The notes under the pieces are model-generated. The model saw only the letters and a program-made list of their open reading frames with translations, did not search any database and was not told the DNA's origin. Below, piece by piece: positions 42,656 to 50,045 of a stretch of 53,390 bases of DNA. Location of the stretch: positions 1 through 53,390 of the forward strand of contig ONQP01000005.1 in NCBI GenBank assembly GCA_900319975.1, in the 5' to 3' direction. Every line of letters starts with the position of its first letter. Position 1 is the stretch's first letter. The position numbers and the translations under genes are program-made. This stretch comes from an uncultured Bacteroidales bacterium (GTDB lineage Bacteria; Bacteroidota; Bacteroidia; Bacteroidales; UBA932).

Positions 42656-44309
42656 TCTCCATATCAGGAATTACATACTGATAGACGCCCTGGATATCGA
42701 ATTTCCGGAGGGTCTAGTCATCATTACGGGCCAGACGGGCGCCGGCAAGTCGATCTTGCTGGGCGCCCTTTCCCTGCTTTCAGGGGCAAAGGCGGACGCG
42801 TCGCTGATCCAGGAGGGAGCTGATTCCTGCGTGGTCGAGGCGGAGTTCGCCGGCCAGGACGAAGCCCTGGACGCCTTGCTGGCCGAGGCGGACGTGGAAG
42901 CGGACGGCGGCATGCTGCTGATCCGCCGCGTGGTGTCCCGTTCGGGACGTTCGCGCAGCTTCATCAACGACTGTCCGGTCCAGGTCGGTCTGCTGCAGCA
43001 GGTGGCGGAGCGCCTGGTGGACATCCATTCGCAGCACAAGAGCCTGCTGCTGACCGACCCGCATTTCCAGCTTTCGGTGCTGGACCATTTCGCCGGCAAC
43101 GGCGCGCGGCTGACCTCCTGCCGGGAGGCCTGGCGTTCGCTGCAGGACCTGCGCGCGCAGCTCGCCGCGGAGCGGGAGCGCCTGGCGCGCTTGCAGGCGG
43201 ACCGCGACTACAACGAAGCGCAGTGGCGCCAGCTGGACGAGGCGAAGCTCGTCCCGGGCGAGCTCGAGTCCCTGGAGGAGGAGCAGCGCGGCCTGGCCCA
43301 TGCGGAGCAGATCAAGGAGGCGCTGGAACGCGCCCTGTCCCTGCTGGAGCCGGAAGGGGAGAGCCCCGGCGTGGTGGCCGCGCTCAAGGAGTCGGCCCGC
43401 CAGCTGGAACGCATCGCGAGTTTCCTGCCGTCCGTGTCGGACCTGCAGGCCCGCCTGGAGTCCGCCCGGATCGAGCTCGACGACATCACGTCCGAGATCG
43501 GGACACTGGACGCCCGCGTGGATCTTTCGCCCGGGCGGCTGGAGCAGGTGGAAGAGCGGATGTCGCTGCTCTATACTTTGTTGAAGAAACACAGCTGTTC
43601 GTCCATCGACGAACTGGTCGCCGTGCGGGAGCGCTACAACGAAGCGCTCTTCGACGCGACCGCGGCCGACGACCGCATCCACGACCTGGAACAGGCCGTG
43701 GGCGAGGCGGAGGGCCGCTACCGCGCCGTGTGCGCGGAACTGACGGCGTCGCGCTGCCAGGCTGCGCCCGGCTTCGCCGCCGCCATCACGGAGTCGCTCC
43801 GCTTCCTGGAGCTGGACCGCGCCGTCTTCGACGTGGCGGTCGCCGCCGCCCCGGAGAGCGCCACGGGCACCGACAAGGTGTCCTACCTGTTCTCCGCCAC
43901 GGGGCGCGAACCGGCGGATGTCGCCAAGTGCGCGTCCGGCGGCGAGCTGTCCCGCATCATGCTGTCCCTCAAGGCGATGATGGCCCGTTTCATCGGAATG
44001 CCCACGCTGATCTTCGACGAGATCGACACCGGCGTGAGCGGCAGCGTCGCCGACAAGATGGGCCGGATGATCTGCGAGATGGGCCGCGACATGCAGGTCT
44101 TCTCCATCACCCACCTCCCGCAGGTGGCCGCCAAGGGCGACGCCCACTTCGTGGTGTCCAAGTCCGTCCAGGCCGACGGCCGGACGGTCTCGACCATCCG
44201 CGAGGTGCAGGGCGACGAGCGCACGATGGAGATCGCGCGCCTGCTTTCCGGCGCCACCATCTCCGATGCCGCCGTCGCCAACGCCCGTGCCCTTCTGGCA
44301 GAGAGCTGA
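42645..44309 (+). CDS. recN: DNA repair protein RecN
   Basis: RecN is an SMC-like ATPase active in double-strand break repair, 554 residues. It has Walker A GQTGAGKS (about 29-36), a central coiled coil (about 160-370), the ABC signature CASGGELSRIMLSLK (about 427-441), and Walker B LIFDEIDTGVSG. The GTG at 42645 is the start, within the last codons of the omega gene, so translation is coupled. The C-terminus is complete. It converges on the Dabb gene with an 11-base gap. Confidence 0.95.
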   Translation: MLRSLHIRNYILIDALDIEFPEGLVIITGQTGAGKSILLGALSLLSGAKADASLIQEGADSCVVEAEFAGQDEALDALLAEADVEADGGMLLIRRVVSRSGRSRSFINDCPVQVGLLQQVAERLVDIHSQHKSLLLTDPHFQLSVLDHFAGNGARLTSCREAWRSLQDLRAQLAAERERLARLQADRDYNEAQWRQLDEAKLVPGELESLEEEQRGLAHAEQIKEALERALSLLEPEGESPGVVAALKESARQLERIASFLPSVSDLQARLESARIELDDITSEIGTLDARVDLSPGRLEQVEERMSLLYTLLKKHSCSSIDELVAVRERYNEALFDATAADDRIHDLEQAVGEAEGRYRAVCAELTASRCQAAPGFAAAITESLRFLELDRAVFDVAVAAAPESATGTDKVSYLFSATGREPADVAKCASGGELSRIMLSLKAMMARFIGMPTLIFDEIDTGVSGSVADKMGRMICEMGRDMQVFSITHLPQVAAKGDAHFVVSKSVQADGRTVSTIREVQGDERTMEIARLLSGATISDAAVANARALLAES

Positions 44310-44320
44310 TATTCAGGGAA

Positions 44321-44626
44321 TTATTCTTCGAAATCCAGACAGGAACGCTGCACCGTGTAGGGGCGTACCTTGCCGTTGGCCACGGCGACGTGCGCCGGAT
44401 GCACGGCATACCCCTTCAGGGCTTCTACGCTCTCCAGCGTGCTGTCCAGCATCAGGTCGGCGTTGGATGAAGGCAGCCGTCCGCCGATATGGACCTTGGC
44501 GGAGATCAGTCCCGGCACCTTGCCGACGAGACCTTCCAGGCCTTCCTTGATGCCGGCCTTGATGGTTTCTTTCTCTTCTTCCGGGAGATCCGGATTCAAT
44601 GTCCACAGGATGATGTGCTTGACCAT
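44321..44626 (-). CDS. Dabb (stress-responsive A/B barrel) domain protein
   Basis: A 101-residue protein of the Dabb family, small dimeric alpha/beta barrels of varied function. The N-terminal MVKHIILWTLN and central VHIGGRLPSSNADLMLDS, with AVHPAHVAVANG, are family marks. There is no signal peptide. It is the last gene of an operon with an envelope lipoprotein, a glycosyltransferase and an OmpH-like protein, but it gives no clear hint of a substrate. Confidence 0.85.
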   Translation of the reverse strand: MVKHIILWTLNPDLPEEEKETIKAGIKEGLEGLVGKVPGLISAKVHIGGRLPSSNADLMLDSTLESVEALKGYAVHPAHVAVANGKVRPYTVQRSCLDFEE

Positions 44627-44638
44627 GGCGGAAATGGA

Positions 44639-45883
44639 TTATTGCTTCACGGTGGTGAGGTCGGGGCGGTAGACGATGCGGCGGGCGGCCTGGTTGACGC
44701 GGACGGGATCGTCGCTGAAGCGGAAGTCCGCCTGCAGGCCCGTCTCGCTGTACGCGGTCAGCTTCTTGTGCCACCTGCGGCCATAGCGGGAGCACATGGT
44801 GACGAAGTAGTGCATCGTGTCGTAGCCCTGGAAGGCGAAGGAGCCGGGCTCGTTCTTGTAGAGGGCCCGGTAGGCCAGGATGAAGCGCTTCACGGCCGGG
44901 TCGTCGTAGTCGACGAAGTAGGAAACCGTCAGGTGGGCCTCCGTGTTGTGGAGGTCGGTCTGGTTGACGCCGTTGGTCCGCAGGCGGGAGGTGCCGTAGA
45001 GGACGACGCCGTTGTTGCGCGCGCCTTCGATGCTCAGCGCGCGGACGGTGCTGGTGATGAAATTCTCCGCGTCGGAGGCGATGGCCACGCGGACCTTCTC
45101 GCCCTTGCGGAACGGGATGTCCTGCGCGGACAGGACGCTCTGGTAGCGGACGCCGCGCTCCTGCAGCAATGTCAGGAAATAGGCGCTCTGCTCGCCCAGG
45201 ACGCGGGCGGAGGTGTCGCGGATGACATAGAGGGCGTCGCCGTAAGGCAGCTCCTCGCGGATCCAGCGGACGAGTTCGTCGTTCTGGGCGCTGGTCGCGG
45301 CCGGGGCCTGCACCACGCGGTTGTGGGCGGCCAGTGCGGCGGCCTTGGGCTCCAGCGGGGAGATGAGGACCTTGCGCCCGCAATGATGGGCGCTGCTCTC
45401 CAGCTCTTCGTAGCTGACGGGGCCGATGATGACGTCGCTCTCGTCGATCAGCGACTGCGGCACCGGCGACTTGCTGTCGGCGGTGTCGAAGACCTGCAGG
45501 TCGACGTGGAGGCCGGCCTGGCCGAGGTCACGCAGCGCCAGCAGGGCGCCGCTGTAGAAATCCAGGAAATTCTCGCTGGGCCGCTGGGCGGAAGCCTGCA
45601 GCGGCAGCGCCAGGCCGATGTGGATCACATCGGGCCGGTCCAGCACATAAGGCTCGTCGAACTCATCGGGAACCGTCACGGCGGCGCTGTCCGCGTTGGC
45701 GACGCCCAGCGTATCGGCGGCGGGCCGTACCCGGGCCGTGTCCGGCCGGGCGTTGCGGACGGTATCCGCGGCGGTCTTGGGCGGATCGGCCTGTTTCTTC
45801 TTGCCGGGGAACAGATACCACTGCGCGCAGGCGTCGAGCGAAACGGTGCAGATGAGGATGAGCAGGATGCTGGCTTTCTTCAT
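44639..45883 (-). CDS. Periplasmic-binding-fold lipoprotein (LpoA/LivK-like)
   Basis: A 414-residue predicted lipoprotein with signal peptide and lipobox LDAC (Cys19). A low-complexity linker rich in Asp, Ala and Thr (about 30-70) precedes a type I periplasmic binding fold (about 90-400), with HIGLALPLQ, VIIGPVSYEELESSAHH and FAFQGYDTMHYFVTM. The fold is shared by leucine-type ABC transporter receptors and by LpoA-type activators of penicillin-binding proteins. No transporter gene is next to it, so an LpoA-like or other envelope role is possible. Related Bacteroidota proteins often carry a LysM domain, which is absent here. Confidence 0.7.
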   Translation of the reverse strand: MKKASILLILICTVSLDACAQWYLFPGKKKQADPPKTAADTVRNARPDTARVRPAADTLGVANADSAAVTVPDEFDEPYVLDRPDVIHIGLALPLQASAQRPSENFLDFYSGALLALRDLGQAGLHVDLQVFDTADSKSPVPQSLIDESDVIIGPVSYEELESSAHHCGRKVLISPLEPKAAALAAHNRVVQAPAATSAQNDELVRWIREELPYGDALYVIRDTSARVLGEQSAYFLTLLQERGVRYQSVLSAQDIPFRKGEKVRVAIASDAENFITSTVRALSIEGARNNGVVLYGTSRLRTNGVNQTDLHNTEAHLTVSYFVDYDDPAVKRFILAYRALYKNEPGSFAFQGYDTMHYFVTMCSRYGRRWHKKLTAYSETGLQADFRFSDDPVRVNQAARRIVYRPDLTTVKQ

Positions 45884-45890
45884 AATTGTC

Positions 45891-47015
45891 TTATTGTAAA
45901 CTTTCGACAAAGTCGGTCAGGTCGTCGGCGAAGCGGCTCCAGCTGAGGCGCTGCTTCTCGGCGATGATGCCCGCGAGCAGGCGCTCCTGCAGGGCAGGAT
46001 CGTCGAAATAGCGGGTGATGGCGGCCGCAACGCATTGCGGCGTGCCCTCTTCGCAGACAAGTCCCGTGCCGCGATCGCCGACGGTCTCCCTGAGCCCGCC
46101 CACGTCCGTGACCACCATCGGGACTTCGAAGTGGTTGGAGACGGAGCTGATGCCGCTTTGGGTGGCGCTCCGGTAGGGGAGGACGGTCAGGTCAGCCGCG
46201 GAGAAGTAGTTCTTGACCTCGTCGTCCCGGATGTAGTCGGGGAAGAGGTGGATGCTGCCGGGGTCGCGGCTGGCGTCGATCAGGCGCTGATACTTGTCGA
46301 AGGAGCCGTAGGGCTCTCCGGCAATGACCAGCTGGTATCTTTCGTCCAGCAGGTCGAAGGCCTGCAGCAGGATGTCCAGTCCCTTGTACTCGCGGATGAG
46401 TCCGAAGAAGAGGAGCGTCCGGCGGCCGGCCGGCAGGCCGAGCAGGCGCTCCGCGTCGGTGCGGGGCAGCTTCGGCCCGAAATGGGTGTAGATGGGGTGC
46501 GGCAGGACCACGTGCGGGACGTCCGGCCGGAGGGCCTTCAGGTCGCGGCCGACCTCTTCGCAGAGGGTCACCGCGCCGTCGAGCGTGCTCAGGAACAGGC
46601 GCGTGAGCGGCTTGTCGAACCAGTGGCGCTCGTGGGGGATGACGTTGTCCAGGATGCCGATCACCTTGCAGCGCGGGCCACAGTGCTTGGCGACGTGGCC
46701 CAGCGAGAGGGCGAACCAGGACATCCAGTAACGGACGATCAGGACGTCGGGACCCCAGCGGCGGATGGCGCGGGCGGTCCGGCCCCAGGAGAAAGGATCA
46801 GCCGTATCCAGCAAGGCTTCCGCCTCGATGGGTACGGCTGTATCTTGTGGCGTCACGTATTGGGTCTTGCCCGGGAAGAGCAGATCCGGATACTGGCGGC
46901 TGAAATTGAACGCACGTACGTCGTGTTCTTTGCCCAGCTCTTCAAAAAGGTTGGCGTTGAACTGGGCGATCCCTCCTCGAAAAGGGTAGAAGCAGGACAG
47001 TATGGCGATCTTCAA
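45891..47015 (-). CDS. Glycosyltransferase, GT4 family
   Basis: A 374-residue retaining glycosyltransferase of the GT4 type. The N-terminal domain starts MKIAILSCFYPFRGGIAQF, with the usual Gly-Gly loop. The C-terminal Rossmann domain has TLLFFGLIREYKGLDILLQAF (about 195-215) and the donor-binding region SGISSVSNHFEVPMVVTDVGGL. There is no membrane segment, so it acts in the cytoplasm or at the inner face of the membrane. Sugar donor and acceptor are unknown. It follows the OmpH-like gene by 3 bases and precedes the binding-fold lipoprotein by 7. Confidence 0.9.
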   Translation of the reverse strand: MKIAILSCFYPFRGGIAQFNANLFEELGKEHDVRAFNFSRQYPDLLFPGKTQYVTPQDTAVPIEAEALLDTADPFSWGRTARAIRRWGPDVLIVRYWMSWFALSLGHVAKHCGPRCKVIGILDNVIPHERHWFDKPLTRLFLSTLDGAVTLCEEVGRDLKALRPDVPHVVLPHPIYTHFGPKLPRTDAERLLGLPAGRRTLLFFGLIREYKGLDILLQAFDLLDERYQLVIAGEPYGSFDKYQRLIDASRDPGSIHLFPDYIRDDEVKNYFSAADLTVLPYRSATQSGISSVSNHFEVPMVVTDVGGLRETVGDRGTGLVCEEGTPQCVAAAITRYFDDPALQERLLAGIIAEKQRLSWSRFADDLTDFVESLQ

Positions 47016-47018
47016 TCC

Positions 47019-47630
47019 TTATTCCTTTTTGCCCTTCTCCTTGACGTAGGCGGCGTTGAGCCCCTCGATCAATTCGTCGGTGATGTCGCGGTCGATGGCG
47101 GTGACGACCGGCATCGGCAGGATGTCTCCCTGCGTGGCGATGATCATCGCATAGCCCTTCTCGGCGTTGTACTCGTCCACGAAGGTCTTGATGGCGTCGG
47201 AAATCTGGTTCAGCATGACCTGCTGCTCCTCGAGGATCTCCTGCTGCTTCTGCTGCGCGTAGCTGTTGAAGCTGGCTTCCTGCTCCTGGAGCTTCTGGTA
47301 CTGGACCTGGGCGGAGGACTGGGTCATCAGGCCCTTGTTCATCTTGTCGGAGAAGGCGTTGGCGTCCTTCTGGAGCTTGTTCTGACGGCGGGTGACCTCC
47401 TGGTTGATGCTGTTGACCTTGGTTTCGACGACGCTGCGCAGATCGTTGGCGCGGTCATACTCCTGCAGGACACGGTCCATGTTGAAGTAGACGACCTCTC
47501 CCTGCAGGGCGGGGGCGTCGGCGCTCTCGACGGCGGCGGGTTTCTTGCTGCCGCGGGTGAAGTCGACGACGGCGAGTGCGATCACGCCGGCGAGGGCGAT
47601 GATGCTGAAAATAAGGGGTAATTTCTTCAT
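47019..47630 (-). CDS. OmpH/Skp-family periplasmic chaperone-like protein
   Basis: A 203-residue protein of the OmpH/Skp family, chaperones for outer-membrane proteins. The N-terminus (about 5-23) is a hydrophobic helix that may be a membrane anchor or signal peptide without a clear cleavage site. A coiled-coil region (about 70-160, QKLQEQEASFNSYAQQKQQEILEEQQ) follows, and the C-terminal part ends in charged residues. It differs from the second OmpH-like protein at 52684 in its anchor and longer length. A TACTTTTG box lies upstream at 47668-47675. Confidence 0.82.
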   Translation of the reverse strand: MKKLPLIFSIIALAGVIALAVVDFTRGSKKPAAVESADAPALQGEVVYFNMDRVLQEYDRANDLRSVVETKVNSINQEVTRRQNKLQKDANAFSDKMNKGLMTQSSAQVQYQKLQEQEASFNSYAQQKQQEILEEQQVMLNQISDAIKTFVDEYNAEKGYAMIIATQGDILPMPVVTAIDRDITDELIEGLNAAYVKEKGKKE

Positions 47631-47667
47631 TTTTATCAGTTATAGTTTAATTCTCGTGCATGAATTG

Positions 47668-47675
47668 CAAAAGTA
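47668..47675 (-). promoter_or_regulatory. -7 promoter box for the OmpH-glycosyltransferase operon
   Basis: TACTTTTG on the minus strand, exact TAnnTTTG match, 37 bases before the OmpH-like start. Confidence 0.55.
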
Positions 47676-47676
47676 G

Positions 47677-48396
47677 TTAAAAATTCCGAATCTGCGACAA
47701 ATATTCCTTGATAGTTGTTTCCAGTCCCATATAGAGTGCATCGCAGATCAGCGCGTGCCCGATGCTCACCTCATCCGTCCACGGAATCGTGTGGATGAAG
47801 TAGGACAGATTTTCCAGCGAAAGGTCGTGTCCGGCGTTGAGGCCGAGCCCCAGGTCGCGGGCCGCCTGCGCGGTCGCGAGATAGGGGGCGATGGCCGCCT
47901 CGCGGTCCTGCGCGTAACCGGCGGCGTAGGCGGCGGTATAGAGCTCGACGCGGTCGGCGCCGCACTTGAAGGCGCCCTCCGCCATCCGGGGATCGGGGTC
48001 GATGAAGATGGAGGTGCGGATGCCGCGCTCCTTGAAGGAAGCGCACATCCGCTTGAGGAACGAATGGTTGCGGACGGTGTCCCAGCCGGCGTTGGACGTC
48101 AGGGCGTCCGGGGCGTCCGGCACGAGGGTGACCTGGTCGGGGACGACCTCGCAGACCAGGGCGGTAAAGCTGCCGGTAGGATTGCCCTCTATGTTGAATT
48201 CCGTGGCCACGGCGGGGCGGAGCGTGCGGACATCGCTGTAGCGGATGTGGCGCTCGTCCGGACGGGGGTGCACGGTGATGCCCTCGGCGCCGAAACGCTC
48301 GCAGTCCAGCGCGCATTTCAGCACGTCGGGCATATTGCCGCCGCGGGCGTTGCGGATCAGGGCAACCTTGTTGATGTTAACACTCAATCGGGTCAT
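47677..48396 (-). CDS. pdxJ: Pyridoxine 5'-phosphate synthase
   Basis: PdxJ joins 1-deoxyxylulose 5-phosphate and 3-amino-2-oxopropyl phosphate to give pyridoxine 5'-phosphate, the last ring-forming step of vitamin B6 synthesis. The 239-residue TIM barrel has [17 protein letters not shown] (active-site Asn and Arg), [14 protein letters not shown] (His and Arg) and [13 protein letters not shown], with [11 protein letters not shown] near the C-terminus. Length is normal. It is divergent from nadK, as in other Bacteroidota. A -7 box is at 48419-48426. Confidence 0.96.
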   Translation of the reverse strand: MTRLSVNINKVALIRNARGGNMPDVLKCALDCERFGAEGITVHPRPDERHIRYSDVRTLRPAVATEFNIEGNPTGSFTALVCEVVPDQVTLVPDAPDALTSNAGWDTVRNHSFLKRMCASFKERGIRTSIFIDPDPRMAEGAFKCGADRVELYTAAYAAGYAQDREAAIAPYLATAQAARDLGLGLNAGHDLSLENLSYFIHTIPWTDEVSIGHALICDALYMGLETTIKEYLSQIRNF

Positions 48397-48418
48397 TTCA
48401 GTGCCTATTTTTATAACA

Positions 48419-48426
48419 CAAAAGTA
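48419..48426 (-). promoter_or_regulatory. -7 promoter box for pdxJ
   Basis: TACTTTTG on the minus strand, exact TAnnTTTG match, 22 bases before the pdxJ start codon. Confidence 0.55.
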
Positions 48427-48459
48427 AGCATTTCTATATAATTATTGTAAACAATTTGT

Positions 48460-48467
48460 TAAATTTG
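48460..48467 (+). promoter_or_regulatory. -7 promoter box for nadK
   Basis: TAAATTTG, exact TAnnTTTG match, 9 bases before the ATG at 48477. It favours that start over an in-frame ATG at 48456, which would lie upstream of the transcript. Confidence 0.55.
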
Positions 48468-48476
48468 GCGTTCAAA

Positions 48477-49301
48477 ATGAGACTGGCCTATTACATCAAG
48501 AAAGACCGGCTCAGGGGGGACGCCCGCGTGGAGGCCCTCCTGACCCGTCTGCGTGCCGCCGGGCATACGCTGTATGCCGTGGCGCAGCCGTCCGACCTCC
48601 AGCCGGAGACGGACATGCTGCTGAGCCTGGGCGGCGACGGCACCTTCCTGCTGGGCGCGCGGCTTGCCGTGCACGCCGGCGTCCCAGTGCTGGGGGTCAA
48701 TTTCGGCCGGCTGGGCTTCCTGTCGGAAAACGACCCGGAGCGGGTGCCCGACGCACTGTCGCGCGGCGACTACCGCGTCGAGGAGCGGGAGCTGCTGCAG
48801 GTCCGCTGCGGCGACCTCCCCGCCGAGGAGTTCTGGCCTTATGCGCTCAACGAGATCAGCGTCTCGCGCGTGAGCCCTTCGATGCTCGGCGTGGACGTCA
48901 ACGTGGACGGAGAGGACCTGCCGACCTACTGGGCGGACGGCCTGCTGGTCGCCACGAGCTCCGGCTCCACGGCCTACAGCCTCAGCGTGGGCGGCCCGAT
49001 CTGCCTGCCCGAGACCAAGGTCTTCATCGTGGCCCCGATCTCGCCGCACAACCTCAATGTCCGCCCGCTGATCGTGCCGGAGACGTCCCGGCTCGCGATC
49101 ACGCTGCGCTCGCGCGACGCCCACGCGGTCCTGTCGATGGACAACCGCCACTACACGGTCCCGGCCGGGGCCCGGATCGAGGTAGGCGCCGCCCCGATGC
49201 GCCTGCGCCGCATCCGGCTGCGCGAATCCAATTTCATCAATGCGCTCCGTTCCCGCCTGCTTTGGGGTGAGGACGTCCGGAACGGCGGCACCCAAGACTG
49301 A
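48477..49301 (+). CDS. nadK: NAD kinase
   Basis: NAD kinase phosphorylates NAD to NADP, using ATP or polyphosphate. The 274-residue protein has the catalytic GGDGTFLLGARL (about 52-63), the NEIS motif (about 130) and the SSGSTAYSLSVGGPI segment (about 160-175). The ATG at 48477 (MRLAYYIKKDR) is preferred over the ATG seven codons earlier, because the -7 box lies between them. It is the first gene of the nadK-uppS-bamA-ompH block, which is common in Bacteroidota. Confidence 0.95.
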   Translation: MRLAYYIKKDRLRGDARVEALLTRLRAAGHTLYAVAQPSDLQPETDMLLSLGGDGTFLLGARLAVHAGVPVLGVNFGRLGFLSENDPERVPDALSRGDYRVEERELLQVRCGDLPAEEFWPYALNEISVSRVSPSMLGVDVNVDGEDLPTYWADGLLVATSSGSTAYSLSVGGPICLPETKVFIVAPISPHNLNVRPLIVPETSRLAITLRSRDAHAVLSMDNRHYTVPAGARIEVGAAPMRLRRIRLRESNFINALRSRLLWGEDVRNGGTQD

Positions 49302-49312
49302 TCGACCTGAGT

Positions 49313-50020
49313 ATGCAGATACCCGACAGACTCCCGCAACACGTGTCCTTTATCATGGACGGCAACGGCCGTTGGGCCCAGGCCCGTGGCAAAGAGCGCG
49401 TGCAGGGACATTTCGAGGGCGTGGAGAGCGTCCGCGCCGTGATGGAGGCCTCCGTGGAGTGGGGCATCCCGTATGTTTCCTTCTTCGCTTTCTCCGAAGA
49501 GAACTGGGGCCGCCCGGAAGAGGAGGTCAGGACGCTGATGGAACTGATGGGACGCGCGATGCTGGCCGAGCTCGACAATTTCCGGCGCCACGACATCCGT
49601 TTCATCGTGCTGGGCAACCGCGCCCGGCTGTCGGACGCGCTCAACGCCGACATCGACCGCGCGATGGCCGACACGGCCGCCAACCGGCGCCTCACGATGG
49701 TCCTGTTCCTGAGCTACAGCGGCCGTTGGGATATTCTGCAGGCAGCCGAGAAAATGGCACACGATTTGATTGACCATCCCGGGCAACGGCCGCGTCCCGA
49801 AGACATGGAACGCTACCTTGTTACCGCAGGCATCCCGGATCCGGACTTGCTGATCCGTACTTCGGGCGAAAAGAGAATCAGCAATTATTTACTTTGGCAG
49901 ACGGCATACACCGAATTTGTATTTACCGACACGCTCTGGCCCGACTTCCGCAGGGAAGCGTACCTGAAGGCCCTGGAGGAGTTCGCTTCGCGGGACCGGC
50001 GGTTCGGAAAAATCAAATAA
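49313..50020 (+). CDS. uppS: Isoprenyl transferase (undecaprenyl diphosphate synthase)
   Basis: A cis-prenyltransferase that makes undecaprenyl diphosphate, the lipid carrier for peptidoglycan and O-antigen. The 235-residue protein has MDGNGRWAQ (about 15-23, catalytic Asp16), the SFFAFSEENW region, and the C-terminal GIPDPDLLIRTSGEKRISNYLLWQ with the conserved Arg/Ser/Asn residues. It starts 11 bases after nadK and ends 25 bases before bamA. Confidence 0.96.
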   Translation: MQIPDRLPQHVSFIMDGNGRWAQARGKERVQGHFEGVESVRAVMEASVEWGIPYVSFFAFSEENWGRPEEEVRTLMELMGRAMLAELDNFRRHDIRFIVLGNRARLSDALNADIDRAMADTAANRRLTMVLFLSYSGRWDILQAAEKMAHDLIDHPGQRPRPEDMERYLVTAGIPDPDLLIRTSGEKRISNYLLWQTAYTEFVFTDTLWPDFRREAYLKALEEFASRDRRFGKIK

Positions 50021-50025
50021 ATGGG

Positions 50026-50033
50026 TATATTTG
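50026..50033 (+). promoter_or_regulatory. -7 promoter box for bamA
   Basis: TATATTTG, exact TAnnTTTG match, beginning 6 bases after the uppS stop and 12 bases before the ATG at 50046. It gives bamA its own promoter within the block. Confidence 0.55.
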
Positions 50034-50045
50034 TACATTTATCGA

